Source of the DNA: Actinomycetospora succinea
GTDB lineage: Bacteria > Actinomycetota > Actinomycetes > Mycobacteriales > Pseudonocardiaceae
Direction of reading: 5' to 3'
NCBI RefSeq assembly: GCF_004363095.1
Contig: NZ_SNYO01000008.1
Span: 124,001 to 188,000 of the forward strand
DNA: 64,000 bases
The position numbers and the translations under genes are program-made. The number at the start of each line of letters is the position of its first letter. Positions within the stretch are counted from its first letter, which is position 1. Below, piece by piece: positions 43,870 to 51,499 of this stretch. The notes beneath the pieces were generated by a model that had not been told where the DNA came from, ran no database searches, and saw only the letters and a list, made by a program, of their open reading frames with translations.

Positions 43870-44903
43870 AAACCGCCGTCGACGGCGTCGGCGACGGTCA
43901 GGGCGGCGACACCGTCCGCGAAGGTCGGCAGGTCACCGGGCGCTCCCCCGTCGGCCACGTGCGCGACGAGCGCGCGGACGAGGCGGGTGAAGGGCTCGGT
44001 GGCGCCGCCCTCGGCGGGCACGATCTCCGCGAGGTCCTCCCCCGGGCGGGCGCCGGAGAGGCGCACCGGGAAGTGGCCGGTGTGCCCGGCCGCCTCGGCG
44101 ACTAGCACGCCCTCCGAGCCGTGCGCGACGAGCCGCCAGCCCCCTCCCCCGGGCGCCACCCAGGAGCTGTGCACCGAGCACAGCGCGCCGTCCTCGGTGC
44201 GGGCGGTCCAGGCGGCCGAGTCGACGCTGTCGGCCGGGACCGGCCCGTCGGGTCCCGGCCACGTCGGCGCCCGCCGGGCCACCAGCCCGCGGACGTCGCC
44301 GAGCTCGCCGAACACCCACCGCAGGACGTCGGCGGTGTGCAGGCCGTGCACCCGCAGCGAGCTCGCCCCGTGGGCGGCCTCGGCGCACCAGCCCGAGCCG
44401 CGCACGGCGGCGGGGTTCGTGAACGTCGGGTAGAACGCCTGCACCGCGACGTTGTCGACCCGGCCGATCCCGCCCTCGCGCACCCGGCGGCGCAGCTCGG
44501 CGAGACCGGGCCAGTAGCGCGACTGCATGTCGACGACCGCCACCCGGCCGGCCGTGCGGGCGGCGTCGGCCATCTCGCGGCCCTCCGCCGCCGACCGGGC
44601 CAGCGGGGCCTCGCACAGCACGTGCTTGCCGGCCCCGAGTGCCGCGGCGACCATCGCCGCGTGGCGGCTCGGGCGGGTCGCCACGTCCACCAGGTCGACC
44701 TCCGGGTCCGCGCAGAGCGCCTCGAACCCGACGTGCGCCCGCGGGACGCCGTGCGTGCGGGCGGCCTCGTCGGCGGTCTCCCGGTGCGCGGTCGCGACCG
44801 CGACGAGCTCCACGAGCCCCTCGCGCGCCAGCGCGGCGTAGACGGGCAGGTGGGTGCCGGCCGCGTAGTGCAGGCCGACCACCCCCACGCGCAGCGGCGT
44901 CAC
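43854..44903 (-). CDS. Gfo/Idh/MocA family oxidoreductase
   Basis: 349 residues. The nucleotide-binding start RVGVVGLHYAAGTHLPVYAAL, the strand VDLVDVATRPSRHAAMVAAALGAGKHVLCEAPLA with the family's Lys-His and Glu-x-Pro (here EAPLA, usually EKP, so the catalytic Lys is Ala), and the C-terminal beta sheet (FGELGDVRGLVARRAPTWPG) are clear. Members oxidise sugars and cyclitols, often at C3. The replaced Lys raises doubt about dehydrogenase activity. The GTG start overlaps the LLM stop by 4 bp; third gene of the FAD/LLM/Gfo operon. Confidence 0.87.
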   Translation of the reverse strand: MTPLRVGVVGLHYAAGTHLPVYAALAREGLVELVAVATAHRETADEAARTHGVPRAHVGFEALCADPEVDLVDVATRPSRHAAMVAAALGAGKHVLCEAPLARSAAEGREMADAARTAGRVAVVDMQSRYWPGLAELRRRVREGGIGRVDNVAVQAFYPTFTNPAAVRGSGWCAEAAHGASSLRVHGLHTADVLRWVFGELGDVRGLVARRAPTWPGPDGPVPADSVDSAAWTARTEDGALCSVHSSWVAPGGGGWRLVAHGSEGVLVAEAAGHTGHFPVRLSGARPGEDLAEIVPAEGGATEPFTRLVRALVAHVADGGAPGDLPTFADGVAALTVADAVDGGLTSVA

Positions 44904-45916
44904 GCGGGGACCGCGGGCCGGTCCAGGGCGGGCAGCACCTCGGTGCCGAACAGCTCCATGGCCCGCAGGACCGAGCGGTGGTCGGGCCCGGTCGGGTACC
45001 GGAAGATCATGAGGAAGTCGTCGACGCCCGCCTCGTCGCGGAAGCGCCCGATCGTCTCGACGCACTCCTCGGGCGTGCCGAACACGAACCGGTCGCGCAC
45101 GAACTCCTCCAGGGTGATCTGGTCGGCGCTCGTCACGCCGGGCAGATCGGTGATGGCGCCGTAGTCGAAGAGCGTGCGGGCCATCGCGAGCGCCGTGTCG
45201 CCGAAGAGCTCGAGGGCCTCCTCGCGCGAGGTGTACGGCCAGCAGAAGCGGATCGAGGTCACGTGCGGACGCCGGCCGGCGGCCTCCGCGGCGGCGCGGT
45301 AGTCGGCGGCCATGGCCGTCATGGTGTCCAGCGACATCAGGGCGTTGGTGATCCAGCCGTCGCCGAGGCGCCCGGCGCGGCGCAGGCCGCCGGGAGTCCA
45401 GGCCGCGAGGTGCAGCGGGACGCCTCCGTCCTGCAGCGGGCGCGGCAGCACGGCCTGGTCCTCGAAGTGGTGCAGCTGGTCGTCGAACGAGAAGCGCTCC
45501 TGCGTGTGGGCCGCCCGCACGATGCGCACGGTCTCGTCGAAGCGCTGCGCCCGGTCCTCCCACGGCACGCCGGCCGCGGTGTAGTCGACGGGCATGTAGC
45601 CGGCGCCGAGCCCGAGCCAGGCGCGCCCGCCGGAGAGCTGGTCGAGGATCGCGGCGTCCTGGGCCAGCACGACGGGTGCGTAGAGCGGGGCGATGGCGAT
45701 CGCCGTGCCCACGCGGACCCGCTGCGTGCGGGCGGCGATGGCGAAGGCGAGGTGCAGCGGCGCGCCGAAGTACTCGTCGGAGTCCTTGTGCTCCGTGGTC
45801 AGCGCGGCCGAGAACCCGAGCCGGTCCGCGGCCTCGGCCTGCTCCAGGATCTCGGCGAGCACCGTCTGCGGCTCGCCGGTCACCTGGCCCTGCGTGAACA
45901 ACACTCCGACCGACAT
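44900..45916 (-). CDS. LLM class flavin oxidoreductase of the island (A)
   Basis: 338 residues, luciferase-like barrel: VGVLFTQGQVTGEPQTVLAEILEQAEAADRLGFSAALTTEHKDSDEYFGAPLHL, then VRVGTAIAIAPLYAPVVLAQDAAILDQLSGGRAWLGLGAGYMPVDY and the C-terminal FVFGTPEECVETIGRFRDEAG. These enzymes are flavin-dependent monooxygenases or F420 enzymes. No flavin reductase is nearby. Second gene of the operon that starts with the KstD-like flavoprotein (10-bp gap). A counterpart (LLM B, 49127-50110) stands in the divergent operon. Confidence 0.88.
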   Translation of the reverse strand: MSVGVLFTQGQVTGEPQTVLAEILEQAEAADRLGFSAALTTEHKDSDEYFGAPLHLAFAIAARTQRVRVGTAIAIAPLYAPVVLAQDAAILDQLSGGRAWLGLGAGYMPVDYTAAGVPWEDRAQRFDETVRIVRAAHTQERFSFDDQLHHFEDQAVLPRPLQDGGVPLHLAAWTPGGLRRAGRLGDGWITNALMSLDTMTAMAADYRAAAEAAGRRPHVTSIRFCWPYTSREEALELFGDTALAMARTLFDYGAITDLPGVTSADQITLEEFVRDRFVFGTPEECVETIGRFRDEAGVDDFLMIFRYPTGPDHRSVLRAMELFGTEVLPALDRPAVPA

Positions 45917-45926
45917 CGTCGTCTCC

Positions 45927-47384
45927 TCAGGAGGTGGTGGGCTCGGGGTCGAGCTGCACGAGGGCGATGCGGGTGTCGAGCATCCCCGGCAGCTGGGCGT
46001 GGAGGACCGATCCGTGGCCGCCCCCGCCGCGGACGTCGCGGGCCGCGGCGCGCCCGGCGAGGCGGCCGAGCGTGAAGCCGCCGCTGATGTGGATGCCGCC
46101 GAGGTCGGAGACGGGGTTGAGCCCGCCCACGCAGTCGCCGGCGGCGAACAGGCCCGGGATCGCGTCGCCGAAGACGTCGAGGACCTGCAGGTCGGTGGTG
46201 ACGCGGAAGCCGCCGCAGCAGAAGTTGATGCCCTCCACCATCGGCACCGCGGTGAACGGCGCCCGCGCGCACGTCCGGCGCCCGGGCGGCAGCACCACGC
46301 GGCCGAAGTCGGGGTCCTGCCCGGCCCCGGTCGCGAGGAAGTCGTTCCACCGCGCGACCGTGGCCTCGAGCGCCGCCGCCGGGACGCCGATGGCGGCGGC
46401 CAGCTCGGCGAGGCTCCCGGCGGTCACCGGCGGCTCGGGCATCTGGCCGATCAGCGTGGCCTTCTCCCGGGCGACCTCGTCGTCCACGACGTACCAGGCC
46501 CGGCGGCCGGGCTGCTCGTGCAGGCGGTCGACCCGCTCCTCGTACGGCCCGGCCTCGTCGTGGAAGCGCTCGCCCGCCTCGTTGACCGCGATCGCGTCCT
46601 CCACGACCGACGAGGAGACGATCACCAGCGGCGGCACGAAGGTCATGTTGATCAGGTCGCCGCCGATGGCCTGGCCCAGCAGGTGGCCGTCGCCGCGGCA
46701 CGTGTCGATCCCCAGGTAGGGCGCGCGCGACACCGCCTCGGGCTGGATGCGGCGCCGCAGCTCGGGGTTGGCCTGGTAGCCCCCGGTGGCCAGCACGACG
46801 CCGCGGCGGGCGGTGACCTCGAGGAGCGCCTGGTCCGTGGTCGAGTGGGCCCGCACCCCGGTGACGCGGCCGTCGGTGACGACCAGCCGGTCGGCGACGG
46901 TGCCGTACCGGACGGTCACGCCGGGGCGCTCGACGTCGGCCCGGAACGCCCGGCCGAGCATCCAGCTGTCCTCCACGGCCGCCATCCGGTCCACGGTGTG
47001 CTGGCGGGGCCGCGGGATGAAGCGGCTGAAGCGCACGCCGCGCTCGACGAGCAGGCGGTAGGTCTCCGCGCTCTCCCGGGCGAACAGCCGCACGAGCGCC
47101 TCGTCCCACTCGACGCCGAACCGGTCGCGGGCCTGCTCGACCATCGCCCGGGCGTCCGCGACGAACGTCTCCTCGTCGTCGGCGATGTCCTGCTCGCGCT
47201 GCATCGCGGAGTCGACGAAGGCCAGGTAGCCCGTGGACCACACCGCGTTGCCGCCGATGTGGTCCATGGCCTCCAGGACGACCACCGTCGCGCCCTCGTC
47301 GGCCGCGGCCGCGATCGCGGCCATCCCGGCGGGACCGGTGCCCAGCACGACGACGTCGGCCTCGAGCGCCTCGACCTCGGACAC
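45927..47384 (-). CDS. FAD-dependent oxidoreductase, KstD/fumarate-reductase-like
   Basis: 485 residues. The FAD motif is VVVLGTGPAGMAAIAAAADEGATVVVLE (near residue 12), followed by GGNAVWSTGYLAF. The second domain has GVVLATGGYQANPELR, GERFHDEAGPYEERV and the C-terminal GLFAAGDCVGGLNPVSDLGGIHISGGFTLGRLAG. The organisation matches soluble fumarate/urocanate reductases and 3-ketosteroid-delta1-dehydrogenases, which add or remove a double bond next to a carbonyl. The GTG start faces P450 paralogue B across a 155-bp region containing operator site 5. Confidence 0.87.
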   Translation of the reverse strand: MSEVEALEADVVVLGTGPAGMAAIAAAADEGATVVVLEAMDHIGGNAVWSTGYLAFVDSAMQREQDIADDEETFVADARAMVEQARDRFGVEWDEALVRLFARESAETYRLLVERGVRFSRFIPRPRQHTVDRMAAVEDSWMLGRAFRADVERPGVTVRYGTVADRLVVTDGRVTGVRAHSTTDQALLEVTARRGVVLATGGYQANPELRRRIQPEAVSRAPYLGIDTCRGDGHLLGQAIGGDLINMTFVPPLVIVSSSVVEDAIAVNEAGERFHDEAGPYEERVDRLHEQPGRRAWYVVDDEVAREKATLIGQMPEPPVTAGSLAELAAAIGVPAAALEATVARWNDFLATGAGQDPDFGRVVLPPGRRTCARAPFTAVPMVEGINFCCGGFRVTTDLQVLDVFGDAIPGLFAAGDCVGGLNPVSDLGGIHISGGFTLGRLAGRAAARDVRGGGGHGSVLHAQLPGMLDTRIALVQLDPEPTTS

Positions 47385-47448
47385 GGTGGCTCCCCGCTAG
47401 GTTGGAAGAGACGGTGGGACGGGTCACAGACTGGGGAGCCGACCGGGC

Positions 47449-47468
47449 GGCGTCAAGTACCTGACGAC
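47449..47468. promoter_or_regulatory. Island operator, site 5, in the divergent FAD enzyme / P450 region
   Basis: GGCGTCAA-GTAC-CTGACGAC: perfect right half, 6 of 8 in the left. A further isolated half site GTCGTTAG lies at 47507-47514, near a TAGCGT hexamer (47504-47509) that could be the -10 box of the P450 operon. One site could serve both divergent operons. Confidence 0.65.
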
Positions 47469-47539
47469 GCCGTCGCCACTCGACCGGATGCGGGTGCGTT
47501 GCTAGCGTCGTTAGCCACGCCACGCCGAGGGAGTGTTCC

Positions 47540-48733
47540 TTGCCCACGATCACGCTGGACCGTTACGCCGACGTCCGCGAGGCCTACCGCCAGCACGATC
47601 TCGAGCAGGCCCTGTACGACGCCGGCGGCGTGGTCATGGCCGACTGCCTGCTGGTGCTGCACGGGTCCGCGCACCGCACGCGCCGCCGCGTCGAGAACCG
47701 GCTGTTCCGCCGCGGGACGTTCCGGCACTGGGAGCACACGTTCCTGCGCGACGTCGTCACCGACACCCTCGCCCCGTTCGTCGCCGCCGGCCGCGCCGAC
47801 CTGCTCGAGCTCGGCTACCGCACGGTCATGAACCTGACCGCGATGGTCGCGGGCGTCGACCACTCGACCACCGAGGTCGCCGAGACCGACGCGCTCTACC
47901 GGTTCGCGAAGAAGTTCTCCGAGGGCGCGACGCTGGTGCACACCACCCGCGACCCCGAGGAGGTGCGGGCCGAGGTCGCCGACGCGCTCGACGAGTTCGA
48001 CCGGATCTTCCTCACCCCCTCGATCGCCCGCCGCGAGGCCCTGCTGGGCCGGCTCGCCGCCGGGGAGATCACCGAGGACGACCTGCCGCGCGACGTCCTC
48101 ACCGCGCTGCTCCGCCACACCGAGGAGCTCGGCCTCGACCGCGACATGCTGCGCCGCGAGGTCGCGTTCTACCTGCAGGCCGGCTCGCACAGCACCGCCG
48201 ACGCGTTCTCCCACGCCGTCGACGACTGGTTCGCCTGGTCGGCCCGCGACCCCGAGGCCGCCGAGGAGGCGCGCCACGACCCGGCCCTGCTGCAGGCCTG
48301 CGTCTACGAGACGCTGCGGCTGCACCCGGCGAGCCCCGTGGCCCGCCGCCGCGCCCTCGCGCCGATCTCGCTGCGCGGCGGCACCGAGATCCCCGAGGGG
48401 TCGGAGGTCGTGCTCGACATCGCCGCCGCCAACCGCGACCCAGAGATCTTCGACCGCCCGACCGAGTACGACCCGGCCCGCGACGTCCCCGCCGAGGTCC
48501 CGCGCTGGGGCCACGCCTTCGGCGGCGGGATGCACGCCTGCATCGGCACCGAGCTGGCCGGCGGGGTGCCGGCGGCGACGGACCGCGAGGGCGCCCAGGT
48601 CCTCGGCACCGTGACCCTGATGCTCGACGCCCTGCTCGCGGCGGGCGCGCGCCCCGACCCGGCGGCGCCCCCGCAGCGCGACCCGCACTCGGCGCGGGAC
48701 CACTTCGCGTCGTACCCGGTGGTCTTCGGATGA
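47540..48733 (+). CDS. Cytochrome P450, unusual paralogue B
   Basis: 397 residues from a TTG start with GAGGGAG at 47527-47533. It mirrors paralogue A closely: EAYRQHDLEQALYDAGGVVMADCLLVLHGSAHRTRRRVENRLFRR at the N-terminus, the I-helix LQAGSHSTADAF, ExxR in YETLRLHP, and the heme loop GGGMHACIG with Cys near 334, followed by the same C-terminal insert and the ending YPVVFG (YPVVLG in A). The I-helix acid/Thr pair is Ser-His-Ser-Thr, not the usual AGxDT. First gene of the P450/LEH-like/LLM/SnoaL operon; operator site 5 upstream. Confidence 0.9.
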   Translation: MPTITLDRYADVREAYRQHDLEQALYDAGGVVMADCLLVLHGSAHRTRRRVENRLFRRGTFRHWEHTFLRDVVTDTLAPFVAAGRADLLELGYRTVMNLTAMVAGVDHSTTEVAETDALYRFAKKFSEGATLVHTTRDPEEVRAEVADALDEFDRIFLTPSIARREALLGRLAAGEITEDDLPRDVLTALLRHTEELGLDRDMLRREVAFYLQAGSHSTADAFSHAVDDWFAWSARDPEAAEEARHDPALLQACVYETLRLHPASPVARRRALAPISLRGGTEIPEGSEVVLDIAAANRDPEIFDRPTEYDPARDVPAEVPRWGHAFGGGMHACIGTELAGGVPAATDREGAQVLGTVTLMLDALLAAGARPDPAAPPQRDPHSARDHFASYPVVFG

Positions 48734-49116
48734 CCATGCCGCCCGTGGTGGGGCGCTTCCTCGCCGCCGTCGAGGCCCGGGACGCCGACGCCGCCGGGGC
48801 GTGCTTCGCCGAGGACGCGACGTGGGCGAACGTCCCGCACCCGCCGGTGGTCGGCCCCGCCGGTGTGCGCGGCATGCTCGCGCCGATCCTGGCGCGCTCG
48901 GCGTGGGTCCGCTGGGACATCGTCACCGCCGCGCACACCCCGGAGCGGTCCTGGCTGGAGCGGGTCGACCGCTTCGGCATCGACGGCACCGAGTACGCCG
49001 TCGCCTGCCACGGCGTCGTCGAGGTCGACCCGGACCGCGACCTGATCACCGCGTTCCGCGACTACGTCGACCTCGGCGAGTGGCGGGCGCGGCTCGGCGC
49101 CGTGCTGACCCTGTGA
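48730..49116 (+). CDS. Limonene-1,2-epoxide-hydrolase-like protein (NTF2 fold)
   Basis: 128 residues. After an NTF2 start (VGRFLAAVEARDADAAGACFAEDATW) the LEH catalytic pattern appears: ANVPHPPVVG (Asn of the LEH site; the usual Tyr two residues earlier is Trp), WLERVDRF (Arg and Asp of the Asp-Arg-Asp triad) and ITAFRDYVDLGEW (second Asp). This suggests opening of an epoxide, for example one made by the neighbouring P450. Other NTF2-like isomerases cannot be excluded. The ATG overlaps the P450 stop (ATGA). Confidence 0.8.
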   Translation: MTMPPVVGRFLAAVEARDADAAGACFAEDATWANVPHPPVVGPAGVRGMLAPILARSAWVRWDIVTAAHTPERSWLERVDRFGIDGTEYAVACHGVVEVDPDRDLITAFRDYVDLGEWRARLGAVLTL

Positions 49117-49126
49117 CGGACGAGCG

Positions 49127-50110
49127 GTGACCGACGAGCTCAAGATCGGCCTCGGCCTCTGGAGCGGCCAGCACGGCGACCCCACGGACGCGGTCGCCCT
49201 CGCGCGGGCCGGCGAGGACGCCGGGTTCGACTCGTTCTGGGTCACCGAGCACCACGGGATGCCCGACGGCTACCTGCCCTCGCCGCTGACGGTGCTCGCC
49301 GCCTGCGCTTCCGTGACGCAGCGGATCGAGCTGGCGAGCGGCGTGGTCCTCGCCCCGCTGCACCACCCGCTGCGCCTGGCCGAGGACGCCGCGCTCGTCG
49401 ACCGGCTCAGCCACGGGCGCCTCCTGCTCGGCCTCGGGCTCGGGTACGCCGCGCACGAGTACGCCGCGTTCGGCGTCGACCCGGCCACGCGCGGGGCGCG
49501 GCTCGAGGCGCTGGTCGGCGCGCTGCGGGCCGCCGGCACGGGCGAGCCGTTCGACGCGCCGGGGCTCGGCCTGCACGACGTCCGGGTCACGCCGACCCCG
49601 GCGCGCCCGATCCCGCTCTGGCTCGGCGGGTACGCCGAGCGCGCACTCGCCCGGGCCGGGCGCCTCGCCGACGGGCACCTGGTCGGGCGCGGCGAGCCGG
49701 CGATCGTCGAGGCCGCCTCCCGCACCCTCGCCACGGTCCGCGATCCCGCCGACCCGACCTTCGTCCGCGGCGTCGTCGTCACCTGCGTGCTCGACGCCCC
49801 GGGCGGCGGGGCCGCCCACGCCCGCGCCGGGTTCGCCCGCGCCCAGGAGGCCTACGAGGCGATCCAGCAGGGCCGGGCGGTCTTCGCCGGGCTCGCGGAC
49901 CCCGCCCGCGCGGCCGACATCGACGCCCACATCCAGGTCCGCGGCGACGTCGACGACGTCGTGACCGGCCTGCGGGCCGTCCTCGCGTCGCTCGCGGCGT
50001 GGTCGCGGGTTCACCTCGTGGTCCGCGTGGCGTTCGCCGAGCCGGACCTCGACACCGTCCTGACCCGCGTCGCGACCATCGGCGAGCGGGTCCTCCCCCA
50101 CCTGCGCTGA
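49127..50110 (+). CDS. LLM class flavin oxidoreductase of the island (B)
   Basis: 327 residues: LKIGLGLWSGQHGDPTDAVALARAGEDAGFDSFWVTEHHGMPDGYLPSPLTVLAAC, RIELASGVVLAPLHHPLRLAEDAALVDRLSHGRLLLGLGLGYAAHEY, PIPLWLGGYAERALARAGRLADGHL. Typical luciferase-like barrel with the His-rich EHHG loop. Cofactor FMN or F420 not resolved. GTG start 10 bp after the LEH-like gene, same operon. It is only distantly similar to LLM A, so the two likely act at different steps. Confidence 0.88.
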   Translation: MTDELKIGLGLWSGQHGDPTDAVALARAGEDAGFDSFWVTEHHGMPDGYLPSPLTVLAACASVTQRIELASGVVLAPLHHPLRLAEDAALVDRLSHGRLLLGLGLGYAAHEYAAFGVDPATRGARLEALVGALRAAGTGEPFDAPGLGLHDVRVTPTPARPIPLWLGGYAERALARAGRLADGHLVGRGEPAIVEAASRTLATVRDPADPTFVRGVVVTCVLDAPGGGAAHARAGFARAQEAYEAIQQGRAVFAGLADPARAADIDAHIQVRGDVDDVVTGLRAVLASLAAWSRVHLVVRVAFAEPDLDTVLTRVATIGERVLPHLR

Positions 50111-50120
50111 GGAGCGAACC

Positions 50121-50573
50121 ATGGACCCCGACGACCGCGTCGCCATCACCGACGTCCTCGCGCTGTACTGCGAGCGGATCGACTCCTACGACATCGACGC
50201 CGTCGTGGACCTGTTCACCACCGACGCCGTCATGGACTTCGGCCCCGGCCGCGGCGGGGAGCTGCGCGGGCGCGCGGCGCTGCGGGCGCGGTTCGCGGGC
50301 GGCCAGGGCGGGTTCCGGCGGACCCACCACCACCTCGGCCAGGTGCGGCTCACCGACGCGGGCGACGGGCGGGTGCACGCCGTCTCCTCCTGTTCGGCGG
50401 GCCACGAGCTGCACGACGGCACGCAGTGGCGGGTCGGCCTGCGCTACGTCGACGTCCTCGTGCGCGAGGACCGCTGGCGCATCGCCGAGCGCCGGATCGA
50501 GGCCGCGCTCGTCGAGAACGGACCGCGCGACGGGTGGACGTGGATCGGCCGGAAGGACCCCGAGACCGCCTGA
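50121..50573 (+). CDS. SnoaL-like (NTF2-fold) protein A
   Basis: 150 residues. RVAITDVLALYCERIDSYDIDAVVDLFTTDAVMDFGPGRGGELRGRAALRARF is the SnoaL_4 start; THHHLGQVRLTDAGDGRVHAVSSCSAGHEL and WRVGLRYVDVLVREDRWRIAERRIEA complete the cone fold. His and Asp lining the cavity suggest a dehydratase or isomerase role as in scytalone dehydratase, but the substrate is unknown. ATG with GGAG upstream; last gene of the P450 B operon. Confidence 0.83.
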   Translation: MDPDDRVAITDVLALYCERIDSYDIDAVVDLFTTDAVMDFGPGRGGELRGRAALRARFAGGQGGFRRTHHHLGQVRLTDAGDGRVHAVSSCSAGHELHDGTQWRVGLRYVDVLVREDRWRIAERRIEAALVENGPRDGWTWIGRKDPETA

Positions 50574-50594
50574 ACCTTGCCGCCTCCGTCGAGC

Positions 50595-50614
50595 GGCGTT
50601 AGCGTCCTCACGAC
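50595..50614. promoter_or_regulatory. Island operator, site 6, upstream of the mycofactocin-type SDR
   Basis: GGCGTTAG-CGTC-CTCACGAC: 6 of 8 and 7 of 8 half-site matches. A TAGCGT hexamer (50600-50605) inside the site may be the -10 box, so binding would block the polymerase. It lies 40-59 bp before the SDR ATG. Confidence 0.6.
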
Positions 50615-50653
50615 GCATGAGCGGCGTCACAGGGAACTCAAGGAGGCGTTTCG

Positions 50654-51496
50654 ATGGCGGCAGTACTGCGCGGGCTCGAGGGCAAGCACGTCCTGATCAC
50701 GGGCGCGGCGAAGGGCCAGGGCCTCAGCCACGCGCTGGCCTTCGCCGACGCGGGCGCCGACATCGCCGCGCTGGACATCACCGACCCGATCCCCGACATC
50801 TATCCGCTCGCGACGGGGCAGATGCTCGAGGACACCACCAAGGCCGTCGAGGCCACCGGTCAGCGGTGCCTGCCGCTGGGCTGCGACATCCGCGACGAGA
50901 GCCAGGTCGAGGCGTCGGTCGCCAAGGCGCTCGACTACTTCGACGGCCGCATCGACATCCTCGTCAACAACGCCGGCGTGGCCGCGCTCGACACCATCCA
51001 GGGCATGCGCAGCCACGTCATGGACGCGGTGATCGACACGATCCTCAAGGGCCACATGTACGTCGCGAAGTACGTGGTCCCGAACATGATCGGCCGGCGC
51101 TCCGGCAAGATCATCAACATCTCGTCCGGCGTCACCGGCTCCGGGCACGCCCAGCTGTCGCACTACGTCGCCGCCAAGCACGCGATCCAGGGCCTGACCT
51201 CGGCGTGGGCCTTCGAGCTCGCCGAGTTCGACATCAACGTCAACGCCATCGCGCCGGCCACCATCAAGCCGGGCGAGGGGCAGGGCTCCGGCATGGTGCT
51301 GGGTCTCGCGGGCGAGGTCGGCATGACCCCCGACGACGCCTACGAGATGTTCTCCGCCGCCGGCAACATGCCCGGCGACAAGTGGCGCACCGAGGTCTCC
51401 GACATCACCGACGCGGTGCTCTTCCTCGCCTCCGACAACGCCGACCAGATCACCGGCCACATCCTGCGGGTCGACGCCGGGCAGGGGGCCAAGTAG
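50654..51496 (+). CDS. SDR, mycofactocin-coupled / carveol-dehydrogenase-like
   Basis: 280 residues. HVLITGAAKGQGLSHALAFADAGADIAALDI is followed by a ~30-residue insertion (IPDIYPLATGQMLEDTTKAVEATGQRCLPLGCDIRDE) before the next strand. That insertion and the GAAxGQGxSHA motif are typical of actinobacterial SDRs with non-exchangeable NAD that are re-oxidised by mycofactocin, including carveol dehydrogenases. Catalytic residues lie in ISSGVTGSGHAQLSHYVAAKHAI. AGGAGG at 50641 sets the ATG. No mycofactocin genes are in the window. Operon with a P450 and a SnoaL-like gene. Confidence 0.87.
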   Translation: MAAVLRGLEGKHVLITGAAKGQGLSHALAFADAGADIAALDITDPIPDIYPLATGQMLEDTTKAVEATGQRCLPLGCDIRDESQVEASVAKALDYFDGRIDILVNNAGVAALDTIQGMRSHVMDAVIDTILKGHMYVAKYVVPNMIGRRSGKIINISSGVTGSGHAQLSHYVAAKHAIQGLTSAWAFELAEFDINVNAIAPATIKPGEGQGSGMVLGLAGEVGMTPDDAYEMFSAAGNMPGDKWRTEVSDITDAVLFLASDNADQITGHILRVDAGQGAK

Positions 51497-51499
51497 CCC

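Noticed and set aside
45927..47384. Calling the flavoprotein a true 3-ketosteroid dehydrogenase
   Set aside because: Only the general fold and FAD motifs are visible; no other steroid-ring genes such as kshA, hsaC or kstR are present in the window.
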